12,708 nucleotides of DNA from Lachnoclostridium sp. UBA7122 (GCA_002493085.1 DKXQ01000015.1:1-12708), one strand, 5' to 3'. Positions 1 to 6,953 are shown, counted from the stretch's first letter. Numbers and translations: made by a program. The notes: generated by a model from the letters alone, not told the origin.

Positions 1-7
1 GATAATT

Positions 8-53
8 TTCAAACACGCCCTAGTTTGTGGTATAATTATCTGTATTGTATAAT
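8..53 (+). promoter_or_regulatory. Promoter region of the Big_2 protein gene (two possible -10 boxes)
   Basis: A perfect TATAAT at 31-36 is preceded by TGG, making an extended -10, with a weak -35 (TTCAAA, 8-13) 17 bases upstream. A second TATAAT lies at 48-53, with a poorer -35 (TTGTGG, 25-30), also at 17 bases. Either would start transcription 30-45 bases ahead of the ATG at 88. Seen by eye; the choice between them is not resolved. Confidence 0.6.
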
Positions 54-87
54 AAATTGTGGTATATGCCGCAGAATGGAGGGAATT

Positions 88-1110
88 ATGATTAAAAAAA
101 GTTTTATGAAAAAGCCAGGTGCAGTGTTATTAGCAGCTTCACTGGCAATAGGAAGCATAGCATACACTCCTGCTGTTACACAGGCAGCAAATGAGGTATC
201 TCTTGTGAGTGATGCAAATTCAGCAAAAGCTAATACAGAAATGTCATATGATTTTGCAGTAGCAGATTCAAATACAGTGTATATTAGTGTATTTGTTCCA
301 GAGATGGTAAGCGGCACGATGTCACTGGCCCGCAATGGTGAGCAAGTTAACAATGAAATATTAAACAGCGATGCAAGTACATGGGAATATATTGATAATA
401 AAACTTTTGCTGCATATGGAATTAAGTATGGATATACATATGTATTAGAAAAACCTACACCGGCTGACTGGAATGTATCATTAAACTTTGATACTGATAC
501 GGTTTATGCAATAATTATTTCACAGGAAAAGAATTTAGCGTCCATCAATAAAAACTCACTTACACTAACAGCCGGTTTTTCGGACAAACTTTCTGTAAAA
601 GGTGCTAATGGCACAGTTAAATGGAAAAGCAGCAACAATAAAGTTGCCACAGTCAGCTCTGATGGCAAGGTGACAAGTAAAAAAGCAGGTTCAGCAAAGA
701 TTACAGCTACAACAGAAAGCGGACAATCCCTTACATGTGCAGTTTCTGTCCTGAAGAATGAGTTTAACCAGAACAGGGTATATCCATCCTCAGTAAAGTA
801 TGGTGAGTCAATAATGCAGGTTTATAAGATGTCTTATGATAAAAAAGGCAATCTTATACTCAAGACAAGTTTATTAAACAACAGTGGCAAAAGGTCAGGA
901 GGAATTGATAATGTTACTATAATAATACGTTCTGATAAGGGTAAGAAAATCGGGACTTTCAAACTTAAAAGCAAGAGATTTTCTTTAGACAGCGGCAATT
1001 CTAAAGACTTTACATTTAAGATTAAGAAAGCCGATTTAAAGATTAAGAAAGCCAATTTGCGTACAGCACAATATGATGACCCTAAAGGCACAATTTTGTA
1101 TTGGCGGTAG
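88..1110 (+). CDS. Secreted protein with one bacterial Ig-like (Big_2) domain
   Basis: The ATG at 88 is chosen over the in-frame ATG at 25 because GGAGGG (78-83) lies four bases upstream and the protein then begins with a classical signal peptide. The 340-residue product has a lysine-rich n-region (residues 1-9), a hydrophobic core (about 11-26) and a likely signal peptidase I site after VTQA (residue 33). Residues about 35-145 show no family I recognise. Residues about 150-222 match a Big_2 domain: the pattern of Lys-Trp-x-Ser followed by VATVSSDGKVTSKKAGSAKIT is typical. Residues 225-340 are a lysine-rich, probably beta-rich tail with a FKLKSKRFSLDSG-like segment. No LPxTG motif, transmembrane anchor or choline-binding repeat is seen, so it is probably released or held non-covalently at the envelope. 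Big_2 domains are usually adhesive or structural modules; the actual role here is unknown. It is monocistronic, with its own promoter and terminator. Confidence 0.85.
   Translation: MIKKSFMKKPGAVLLAASLAIGSIAYTPAVTQAANEVSLVSDANSAKANTEMSYDFAVADSNTVYISVFVPEMVSGTMSLARNGEQVNNEILNSDASTWEYIDNKTFAAYGIKYGYTYVLEKPTPADWNVSLNFDTDTVYAIIISQEKNLASINKNSLTLTAGFSDKLSVKGANGTVKWKSSNNKVATVSSDGKVTSKKAGSAKITATTESGQSLTCAVSVLKNEFNQNRVYPSSVKYGESIMQVYKMSYDKKGNLILKTSLLNNSGKRSGGIDNVTIIIRSDKGKKIGTFKLKSKRFSLDSGNSKDFTFKIKKADLKIKKANLRTAQYDDPKGTILYWR
1018..1059 (+). repeat. Two-copy 21-bp in-frame tandem repeat inside the Big_2 protein gene
   Basis: Copies 1018-1038 and 1039-1059 share 19 of 21 bases. They encode KIKKADL and KIKKANL back to back (residues 311-324). 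The near identity suggests a recent in-frame duplication. Confidence 0.8.
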
Positions 1111-1141
1111 TAAAGTGAATACAGGCCAGCATGGCAAAGAC

Positions 1142-1190
1142 GTGCCTGGAGACTGCACAAGCTGCAGTTTCCAGGCACTTTTATAATTTT
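1142..1190 (+). terminator. Rho-independent terminator of the Big_2 protein gene
   Basis: Arms 1142-1157 and 1163-1178 form a 16-bp stem (one G-U pair) closed by a five-base loop CAAGC. A T-rich tract (TTTTATAATTTTT) follows directly. It lies 31 bases after the stop codon. Confidence 0.93.
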
Positions 1191-1201
1191 TAAAAAATTA
1201 A

Positions 1202-1230
1202 TTAAACATTTCCAGATTATATGTTATAAT
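1202..1230 (+). promoter_or_regulatory. Promoter of the yqeY-glycosyltransferase unit
   Basis: TATAAT at 1225-1230 preceded by TGT gives a perfect extended -10. The -35 (TTAAAC, 1202-1207) is weak and 17 bases upstream. It sits just after the preceding terminator and about 57 bases before the yqeY start. Confidence 0.7.
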
Positions 1231-1286
1231 AGTTTTGCTATAAAATAATAAAATACACAGAAAACAGTATGGAAATGAGGTTTAAT

Positions 1287-1733
1287 ATGAATAAAATTGA
1301 TTTTGTACGGAGTGAAATGATGGCAGCTATGAAGGCTAAGGATAAAGAACGCAAAAATGTTCTTTCCAGTCTTTTAACAGCATTGAAAAATGTACGGATA
1401 GATAAAAGGGAAGAACTTACAGAGGAAGAAGAAAACAAGGTTGTTTTAAAGCTTATCAGGCAGTCAAGGGAAACACTGGAGATGACACCAGCGGACAGGC
1501 AGGATATTATAGATGAATGTAATTATACTATAAAAGTGCTTGAAGAATATGCACCTAAGATGATGAATGAAGATGAAATCAGGCAAATGGCGGGTTCTGT
1601 TTTAAAAGAACTTGGCATAGATGCTCCATCAGCTTCTGATAAAGGCAGGATTATGAAAGAACTTATGCAAAAGATTAAGGGAAAAGCTGATGGAAAGCTT
1701 GTAAACCAGGTTATCAGCGGTTTACTCCGGTAA
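1287..1733 (+). CDS. yqeY: GatB/YqeY family protein
   Basis: The start at 1287 is preferred to the in-frame ATG at 1269: TGAGG (1276-1280) is six bases upstream and the resulting 148 residues is the usual family length. The sequence follows the YqeY pattern throughout. Residues 1-25 form a helix with the AMKAKDKER motif, then the ALKNVRIDKREELTEEE segment (about 35-53), a charged helix with IRQSRE, and the central LEEYAPKMMNEDEI. The C-terminal region, related to the tRNA-binding tail of GatB and GatE, ends in GRIMKELMQKIKGKADGKLVNQVIS. The protein is cytosolic. The family's relation to tRNA-dependent amidotransferases is known from sequence and structure, but its own biochemical role is not established. 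It is often found near rpsU and dnaG; that is not the case here. It is likely cotranscribed with the glycosyltransferase gene 35 bases downstream. Confidence 0.93.
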   Translation: MNKIDFVRSEMMAAMKAKDKERKNVLSSLLTALKNVRIDKREELTEEEENKVVLKLIRQSRETLEMTPADRQDIIDECNYTIKVLEEYAPKMMNEDEIRQMAGSVLKELGIDAPSASDKGRIMKELMQKIKGKADGKLVNQVISGLLR

Positions 1734-1768
1734 CCTGCTATCAATAATGGAGGTTTTATTTATTAATT

Positions 1769-2731
1769 ATGAAAGCTAAAACCATATGGCTTGTCATACC
1801 TTGTTATAATGAACAGGAAGTGCTTCCAGAGACATCAGGACAGCTTCAGGATATTATGTATGGGCTTATGGAAAAAGGAAAGATAAGCAGTAAGAGCCGG
1901 ATTGCGTTTGTAAATGACGGCTCTAAAGATATGACATGGAATATAATATCACAGCTTTATGAGCAGGATGGCATATTTACGGGCATAAACCTTGCGCATA
2001 ACAGAGGACACCAGAATGCACTGCTTGCAGGGCTTATGACAGCAAAAGACTATGCTGATGCAGCAATTTCACTTGATGCTGACCTGCAGGATGATGTCAA
2101 TGCCATTGAACAGTTTATTGATAAATTTCTTGAAGGAAAAGATATTGTCTATGGTGTCCGCTCTGCAAGAGATACTGATACTGTATTTAAGAGAAGTACT
2201 GCACGTGCATTTTATAAAGTTATGAAATTTATGGGTGCTGATACTATTGAAGACCATGCTGATTACAGGCTTATGAGCAAAAGGGCACTGGAGGGGCTTG
2301 CAAAGTTTAAGGAAGTGAATCTTTTTTTAAGAGGGATAGTCCCCATGATTGGATATGAAACAGATGTTGTTTACTATAAGCGCCATGAGCGTTTTGCGGG
2401 TGAATCTAAATATCCTTTAAAAAAAATGCTGTCATTTGCAGTAGATGGCATTACATCATGCAGCGTAAAACCTATCAGGATGATTACTACACTTGGAATG
2501 TTAGTTTTTTCAGCCAGTATAATAATGCTTATATATTTTCTTGCTGTGTGGGCACTTGGCAGGGTAGTTGCAGGATGGACGAGTATAGTTATATCCCTTT
2601 GGGGAATAGGCGGGCTTATACTTTTATCACTTGGGATAATTGGGGAGTATATAGGAAAGATATATATGGAAGTAAAAGAACGCCCAAGGTTTATAGTAAA
2701 AGAAATTCTTTACAATGATAAAGATATTTAA
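1769..2731 (+). CDS. Family 2 glycosyltransferase, GtrB/DPM1-like, with two C-terminal membrane helices
   Basis: This 320-residue protein has the GT2 fold expected of polyprenyl-phosphate glycosyltransferases. In order: PCYNE (11-15), VNDGS (48-52), the metal-binding LDADLQDD (102-109), DYRLMS (165-170), FLRG (186-189) and the RFAGESKYPLKKM segment (208-220). Two membrane helices follow (about 236-260 and 270-293) and a cytoplasmic tail. By analogy with GtrB, CsbB and YkcC it probably moves a hexose from a nucleotide sugar to undecaprenyl phosphate on the inner face of the membrane; the sugar is not predictable. No GtrA-type flippase or acceptor-side transferase is adjacent. The start is fixed by the short family-typical N-terminus, but the only good Shine-Dalgarno (GGAGG, 1749-1753) is 15 bases upstream, longer than usual, and no in-frame ATG, GTG or TTG lies nearer to it. 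Probably the second gene of the yqeY unit. Confidence 0.93.
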   Translation: MKAKTIWLVIPCYNEQEVLPETSGQLQDIMYGLMEKGKISSKSRIAFVNDGSKDMTWNIISQLYEQDGIFTGINLAHNRGHQNALLAGLMTAKDYADAAISLDADLQDDVNAIEQFIDKFLEGKDIVYGVRSARDTDTVFKRSTARAFYKVMKFMGADTIEDHADYRLMSKRALEGLAKFKEVNLFLRGIVPMIGYETDVVYYKRHERFAGESKYPLKKMLSFAVDGITSCSVKPIRMITTLGMLVFSASIIMLIYFLAVWALGRVVAGWTSIVISLWGIGGLILLSLGIIGEYIGKIYMEVKERPRFIVKEILYNDKDI

Positions 2732-2757
2732 GAAAAAGCATACAAAGACAGAATAAG

Positions 2758-2795
2758 ATGGTATATGCAGATAACCTTGTTTCTGCATATACCAT
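2758..2795. terminator. Hairpin between convergent genes, possible shared terminator
   Basis: Perfect 14-bp arms at 2758-2771 and 2782-2795 with a ten-base loop lie between the glycosyltransferase stop and the ABC-F stop. Neither strand has a proper T-tract after the stem, so it may act as a weak bidirectional terminator or as an mRNA 3' end stabiliser. A smaller hairpin (TGCCA/TGGCA, about 2808-2821) lies beside it. Confidence 0.5.
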
Positions 2796-2825
2796 ACTCT
2801 GATAAGCTGCCATAACTGGCAATAT

Positions 2826-4457
2826 TTAATCATTCTCTTCTGTCTGCACTGATAATATCTGTCTTTTACGTGCCATTTCGTCACTGTCAAGATATTCGTC
2901 ATAAGTTGTTATCTTATCAATAAGCCCTCCAGGTGTAATTTCAATAATTCTGTTAGCTATTGTCTGTATAAACTGGTGGTCCTGTGAAGTAAAAAGAACT
3001 ACACCAGGGAATTTGATAAGCCCGTTATTAAGTGAGGTTATAGACTCCATATCAAGATGTGCTGTAGGTTCATCTATTATAAGTATATTTGAGCCAAGTA
3101 TCATCATCTTGGAAAGCATTACACGCACACGTTCACCGCCAGAAAGCACATTTACTTTTTTAATGCCATCTTCACCAGGGAAAAGCATACGCCCAAGGAA
3201 GCCGCGTACATATGTTGGGTCTTTTTCGGGAGAGAAAGGCATAAGCCAGTCTACTATAGTTTCACTGCCTTCAAATAGTTCTGTATTATCTTTCGGGAAG
3301 TACGAAAAGCTTGTTGTCACTCCCCATTTATATGAGCCTTCATCTGGCTCTGTTTCACCAGCAAGTATTTTAAATAGTGTAGTGTTAGCGATTGTATTGC
3401 TTCCTACAAAAGCAATTTTGTCTTCCCTGCCAACAATAAATGAAATATCATCAAGAACCTTTACACCATCAATTGTCTTAGAAATATGTTCCACAGTAAG
3501 GACTTCATTGCCAATTTCACGGTCAGGCCTGAAATCAATATATGGGTATTTGCGGCTTGAAGGTTTCATATCATCAAGCTGGATTTTTTCAAGGGCATGT
3601 TTACGTGAAGTAGCCTGCCTGGATTTAGAAGCATTGGCGCTGAAACGCTGTATAAAACTCTGGAGTTCTTTTATTTTTTCCTCTTTCTTTTTATTGGCTT
3701 CTTTCATCTGTTTAATCATAAGCTGGCTGGATTCGTACCAGAAGTCGTAATTGCCAGTGTAAAGCTGTATTTTGGCATAGTCAATATCAGCAATATGTGT
3801 GCACACTTTATTTAAAAAATAGCGGTCATGTGAAACAACAATTACTGTATTCTCAAAGTTAATCAGGAACTCTTCAAGCCAGCGTATAGCTTCAAGGTCT
3901 AAGTGGTTAGTCGGCTCGTCAAGAAGCAGTATGTCCGGGTTGCCAAAGAGTGCTTGTGCAAGCAGTACTTTTACTTTATCACCTGCAGGAAGTTCACTCA
4001 TTTTCTTATCGTGGATATCTGTAGCTATGCCAAGGCCATTTAACAGTGTAGCAGCGCCAGCCTCAGCTTCCCATCCATCCATGCCAGCAAATTCAGCTTC
4101 AAGTTCACTTGCTTTGATTCCATCTTCTTCAGTGAAATCTTCTTTTGCATATATTTCTTCCTTTTCTTTCATTATTTCGTAAAGGCGTTCATTGCCCATA
4201 ATAACTGTGTCAAGTACCTTATATCCGTCATACTGGAAATGGTCCTGCTTAAGAAAAGAAAGTCTTTGTCCTGGTGTAGTTATAATTTCACCCTTACTTG
4301 GTTCAATTTCACCTGTAAGGATTTTTAAGAATGTGGACTTGCCTGCACCATTAGCGCCTATAAGCCCATAACAGTTACCTTCTGTAAATTTGATATTTAC
4401 ATCTTCAAATAATGCCTTTTTGCCAAGGCGCAGTGTTACATTGCTTGCCTGTATCAT
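2826..4457 (-). CDS. ABC-F family ATPase of the YkpA/YbiT type
   Basis: This 543-residue cytosolic protein has two ATP-binding domains joined by a charged linker and no membrane domain, the layout of ABC-F proteins, which act on the ribosome (translation factor or antibiotic protection). NBD1 has intact Walker A (GANGAGKS, 34-41), Walker B (LLLDEPTNHLD, 177-187) and H-loop (SHD, 209-211), but its signature reads LPAGD (156-160) rather than LSGGE/Q. The interdomain linker (about 240-300) is lysine-rich and helical, as in the family's P-site tRNA interaction motif. NBD2 keeps the signature LSGGE (438-442) and Walker B glutamate (E463). Its Walker A reads GSNTIANTT (352-360) with Asn358 at the lysine position, its H-loop reads SQD (Gln492), and PTNHLD has become PTAHLD. 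All departures concern one composite site. The wording of conserved segments is nearest to YkpA/YbiT; a specific resistance role cannot be inferred. It has its own promoter and is divergent from the GH13 gene. Confidence 0.93.
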   Translation of the reverse strand: MIQASNVTLRLGKKALFEDVNIKFTEGNCYGLIGANGAGKSTFLKILTGEIEPSKGEIITTPGQRLSFLKQDHFQYDGYKVLDTVIMGNERLYEIMKEKEEIYAKEDFTEEDGIKASELEAEFAGMDGWEAEAGAATLLNGLGIATDIHDKKMSELPAGDKVKVLLAQALFGNPDILLLDEPTNHLDLEAIRWLEEFLINFENTVIVVSHDRYFLNKVCTHIADIDYAKIQLYTGNYDFWYESSQLMIKQMKEANKKKEEKIKELQSFIQRFSANASKSRQATSRKHALEKIQLDDMKPSSRKYPYIDFRPDREIGNEVLTVEHISKTIDGVKVLDDISFIVGREDKIAFVGSNTIANTTLFKILAGETEPDEGSYKWGVTTSFSYFPKDNTELFEGSETIVDWLMPFSPEKDPTYVRGFLGRMLFPGEDGIKKVNVLSGGERVRVMLSKMMILGSNILIIDEPTAHLDMESITSLNNGLIKFPGVVLFTSQDHQFIQTIANRIIEITPGGLIDKITTYDEYLDSDEMARKRQILSVQTEEND

Positions 4458-4502
4458 TTTACATAATTCCTTTCTTTTTTTATTGCTGTCCTAACCTTTT
4501 CT

Positions 4503-4530
4503 ATTGTACAGTAAACCAGCGGTTTTGCAA
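4503..4530 (-). promoter_or_regulatory. Promoter of the ABC-F gene
   Basis: On the minus strand TTGCAA (4530-4525) and TACAAT (4508-4503) are separated by 16 bases. The start of transcription would fall near 4496, giving a leader of roughly 40 bases. The leader holds the Shine-Dalgarno GAAAGGAA (4474-4467) and a start-stop pair ATGTAA (4464-4459) just before the gene's own ATG. Confidence 0.65.
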
Positions 4531-4605
4531 GCGTTTTTCAAGATAATCTTCTTTTTTTGTGAATTTGTCCAACTTTGCTTTGCATGATTTGAAAAAATGT
4601 AGTAA

Positions 4606-4611
4606 TATAAT
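4606..4611 (+). promoter_or_regulatory. Possible -10 box of the GH13 gene
   Basis: A perfect TATAAT lies 75 bases before the start codon in the divergent intergenic region. No convincing -35 sits at 16-18 bases upstream; TTTGCA/TTGCAT near 4579-4585 is 20-21 bases away. The rest of the 229-base intergenic stretch shows only short imperfect dyads. Confidence 0.4.
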
Positions 4612-4686
4612 TAAAGTGGGATATTGGCACATTAGGCAAAGGCTGTGCGTATGCATTGCCAGACATAAAAATTCTAAGGAGATAAA

Positions 4687-6678
4687 ATGGGGAAAAAAAA
4701 TAGTCTTTTTAATGTAAAACCAGGGGATACATTGTCTTTTGGCGTAATAAGGGTAGCTGCGGGAGTACAGTTTTCTGTGTACCTTCCGGATGGAAAGGAC
4801 TGTAAGCTGAAGTTTTACTATACAGGAAGAAAACATCCGGCATGTATTATATCTCTTACTAATGAGTATAAGAGAGGCGGAGTTTATTTTATAACCATTA
4901 CAGGCATAAATGGCACTGATACAAGTGGACGCAGCCTTATGCAGATATTGTCCCAGGATTTTGAATATATGTATGAAGCGGATGGCATGGAATTTGCTGA
5001 CCCATATGCACATATAATACATGGAAGACAAATCTGGGGAAAAGTCCTGGACAGCAGCCAGAAAAAGCTGGTACGCAGCGGTATATGCCTTGATGAGTTT
5101 GACTGGGAAGATGACTGCCAGATTATAAGGCCGTTTGACGAGGTTATACTGTACCAGCTTCATGTAAGGGGGTATACTAAACATCCGTCTTCAGGTGTAA
5201 AGAACAAAGGAACATACAAAGGGCTTGTTGAAAAGATACCATATATGAAAGAACTTGGCATTAATGCAGTCCTGCTGCTGCCGTGTTACGAATTTAACGA
5301 AGTGCAGGAAGAAGTGTGCATATACAATGGCAGACCTGTTACAGAAGACCATGAAAAAGAGGCATCAGAGGATGGCAGCCAGAACTATACAAGATTAAAT
5401 TACTGGGGATACGGGGCAGATGGTACATATTACCTTGCCCCTAAAACTGCATACGCATCAGATAAAAGCAATGTTGTAAATGAATTTAAAAATTTTGTCA
5501 AATCGTTCCATAAAGAGGGGATAGAAGTCCTTATGGATATATACTTTTCTCCAGGTACTAATTTATGTCTTATGACTGACTGTTTAAGAAACTGGGTGCT
5601 TGAGTACCATATTGACGGCTTCCGTGTCAACAATGATGTCATGCCTGCCCTGGCGCTTGTTTCGGACCCGGTGCTTTCAGGTGTAAAGATGCTTGCTTCA
5701 TACTGGGATAAAGAACTTTTACAAATCTATGGCACAAAGCGTTCTGGAAAACTTCTGGCGGAATACAATGAGGGTTTTATGAATGATGCCAGAAGGTTCT
5801 TAAAGAGCGATGAGGGAATGACAGGAAACTTTGCAGAGCGCTTCAGGCGCAATTCATCTGATTATTCTATTATTAATTTTATTACACATGTCAATGGCTT
5901 TACATTGATGGACCTCGTGTCATATGATATAAAACACAATGAATCAAATGGCGAGATGAACAGAGATGGTACTGATTACAATTATAGCTGGAACTGCGGT
6001 GCAGAGGGAAGGTCAAGGAAGCAGACAATTATTGTCAAACGCATGAGACAGATAAGAAATGCTTTTATTATGCTGCTTTTAAGCCAGGGCACACCGATGA
6101 TTCTGGCAGGTGACGAATTTGGCAATACACAGTCTGGCAATAATAATGCATACTGCCATGATGACAATGTCACATGGCTTAACTGGAGACATAATAAACG
6201 TGAAACTGAAATACTTGCTTATGTAAAGAAGCTTATATCATTCAGGAAAGAGCATCCTGTACTGCGCCAGCCTGGCTGTCTGCCAATGTATGATATTAAA
6301 GGCCTGGGACTGCCTGCATTATCAATACATGGAACGCAGGCGTGGAGGGCGGACTACTCTAATTACAGCAGAATGGCTGGATTTTTATTAAATGGTGGCT
6401 ATGCAGATAATGGAAATGGTGGTACTGATGATATAATTTACATTATCTTTAATATGTACTGGGAATCGAAGACGTTTGATATACCATCGCTTCCTGCTGG
6501 TAAAAAATGGTATACAGCTATTACTACTTATGATGATACATTTTATGAAATACCAGTAAAAAAGAAAAAAACAAGGACTAGCAAAAACAATGCAGCAAAG
6601 CCTGGTAAGAATGAAATGGAGCTGCAAAGAAAAACAGTTGTTCCTCCAAGGTCAGTTGTTGTATTTATTGGAAGATAA
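4687..6678 (+). CDS. GH13 isoamylase/glycogen-debranching-like protein lacking all catalytic residues (probable pseudoenzyme)
   Basis: AAGGAG (4676-4681) five bases upstream fixes the start. The 663 residues have the layout of GlgX, isoamylase and type I pullulanase: a CBM48-like N-terminal beta domain (about 15-145, ending YMYEADGMEFADPYA), a GH13 barrel beginning at ILYQLHVRGYTK (154-165), and a C-terminal beta domain (about 540-663). Structural motifs are well kept: GINAVLLLPCYEF (191-203), DPVL (327-330), the DLVSYDIKHN segment (409-418), SQGTPMILAGDEFGN (466-480) and TWLNW (496-500). The active site is not. Motif I has DIYFSP (284-289) where D-V-V-Y-N-H is expected. Motif II is HIDGFRVN, with Asn315 in the nucleophile position. 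Motif III is KMLASYWD, with Ser338 for the acid/base Glu. Motif IV is FITHVNGF, with Val402-Asn403 for His-Asp. The loop between motifs I and II is also much shorter than usual. The frame is open over its full length with no decay, so the gene appears maintained. A lysine-rich insert (about 624-648) interrupts the C-terminal domain. Hydrolysis is unlikely; glycogen binding, or partnership with an active debranching or branching enzyme elsewhere, is inference. Confidence 0.9.
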   Translation: MGKKNSLFNVKPGDTLSFGVIRVAAGVQFSVYLPDGKDCKLKFYYTGRKHPACIISLTNEYKRGGVYFITITGINGTDTSGRSLMQILSQDFEYMYEADGMEFADPYAHIIHGRQIWGKVLDSSQKKLVRSGICLDEFDWEDDCQIIRPFDEVILYQLHVRGYTKHPSSGVKNKGTYKGLVEKIPYMKELGINAVLLLPCYEFNEVQEEVCIYNGRPVTEDHEKEASEDGSQNYTRLNYWGYGADGTYYLAPKTAYASDKSNVVNEFKNFVKSFHKEGIEVLMDIYFSPGTNLCLMTDCLRNWVLEYHIDGFRVNNDVMPALALVSDPVLSGVKMLASYWDKELLQIYGTKRSGKLLAEYNEGFMNDARRFLKSDEGMTGNFAERFRRNSSDYSIINFITHVNGFTLMDLVSYDIKHNESNGEMNRDGTDYNYSWNCGAEGRSRKQTIIVKRMRQIRNAFIMLLLSQGTPMILAGDEFGNTQSGNNNAYCHDDNVTWLNWRHNKRETEILAYVKKLISFRKEHPVLRQPGCLPMYDIKGLGLPALSIHGTQAWRADYSNYSRMAGFLLNGGYADNGNGGTDDIIYIIFNMYWESKTFDIPSLPAGKKWYTAITTYDDTFYEIPVKKKKTRTSKNNAAKPGKNEMELQRKTVVPPRSVVVFIGR

Positions 6679-6719
6679 AAAAACCCTGGTACATACTGCA
6701 ATAACAGCATGTACCAGGG
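6674..6719 (-). terminator. Terminator of the cysteine-rich gene
   Basis: Arms 6684-6694 and 6709-6719 form an 11-bp stem (CCCTGGTACAT), with a further CTG/CAG pairing inside after one mismatch. On the minus strand the stem is followed by seven T residues (complement of 6683-6677), which makes it a canonical terminator for the minus-strand gene ending at 6750. On the plus strand it follows the GH13 stop codon directly but has no T-tract. Confidence 0.85.
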
Positions 6720-6749
6720 AACAGCTCCTAAAATACACTAATCTGGATT

Positions 6750-6953
6750 TTAAAGGTTGTGGTTTTTCATAATCTCCTCATACAAGTTAAGGTCACAGAC
6801 ATTAGTATGGTTATAATGGCTGCATGTCTGGCAGGTTACAGGACTCTCCTTTGTTGAGTTTGTTGCACCACAGCCACAGTGTCCTTTTTCACATGAGCAG
6901 TAGCGTGTACATCTTTCAGCAACTTCTTTCATTGTTTTCGCATCTTTTTTCAT
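6750..6953 (-). CDS. Small cysteine-rich protein, probably metal binding
   Basis: The start at 6953 is chosen over longer in-frame options because GAGGAG (6964-6959) lies five bases upstream. The upstream extension is also low-complexity and lacks a ribosome binding site. The 67-residue product is cytosolic (no signal peptide or membrane helix) and carries eight cysteines at 15, 19, 21, 26, 28, 41, 44 and 53. They form a dense N-terminal cluster (C-x3-C-x-C-x4-C-x-C) and a second group, CQTCSHYNHTNVC. Histidines at 25, 46 and 49 could also be ligands. The spacing fits zinc coordination by one or two small knuckles; an iron-sulfur role is less likely but possible. The tail CDLNLYEEIMKN looks helical. 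I do not recognise a named family. It is transcribed towards the GH13 gene and has its own terminator; no promoter could be assigned with confidence. Confidence 0.8.
   Translation of the reverse strand: MKKDAKTMKEVAERCTRYCSCEKGHCGCGATNSTKESPVTCQTCSHYNHTNVCDLNLYEEIMKNHNL

Noticed and set aside
3013..3750. Open frame of 245 codons on the plus strand inside the ABC-F gene
   Set aside because: It is the antisense of conserved ABC-F sequence. Its serine-rich low-complexity product is typical of a shadow frame.
4540..4550. AAGATAATCTT dyad upstream of the ABC-F -35
   Set aside because: Only 11 bases with a one-base centre in AT-rich DNA. It is likely to occur by chance and has no second copy.
4626..4663. 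Short competing dyads (GGCAA/TTGCC, TGGCA/TGCCA) in the GH13 leader
   Set aside because: Five-base arms with long loops are not significant by eye. No known riboswitch pattern was recognised.
4501..5184. Long open frame on the minus strand (227 codons) overlapping the GH13 start
   Set aside because: It lies antisense to the well-supported GH13 coding region and crosses the ABC-F promoter. Its translation has no recognisable motif and it has no ribosome binding site at its start.
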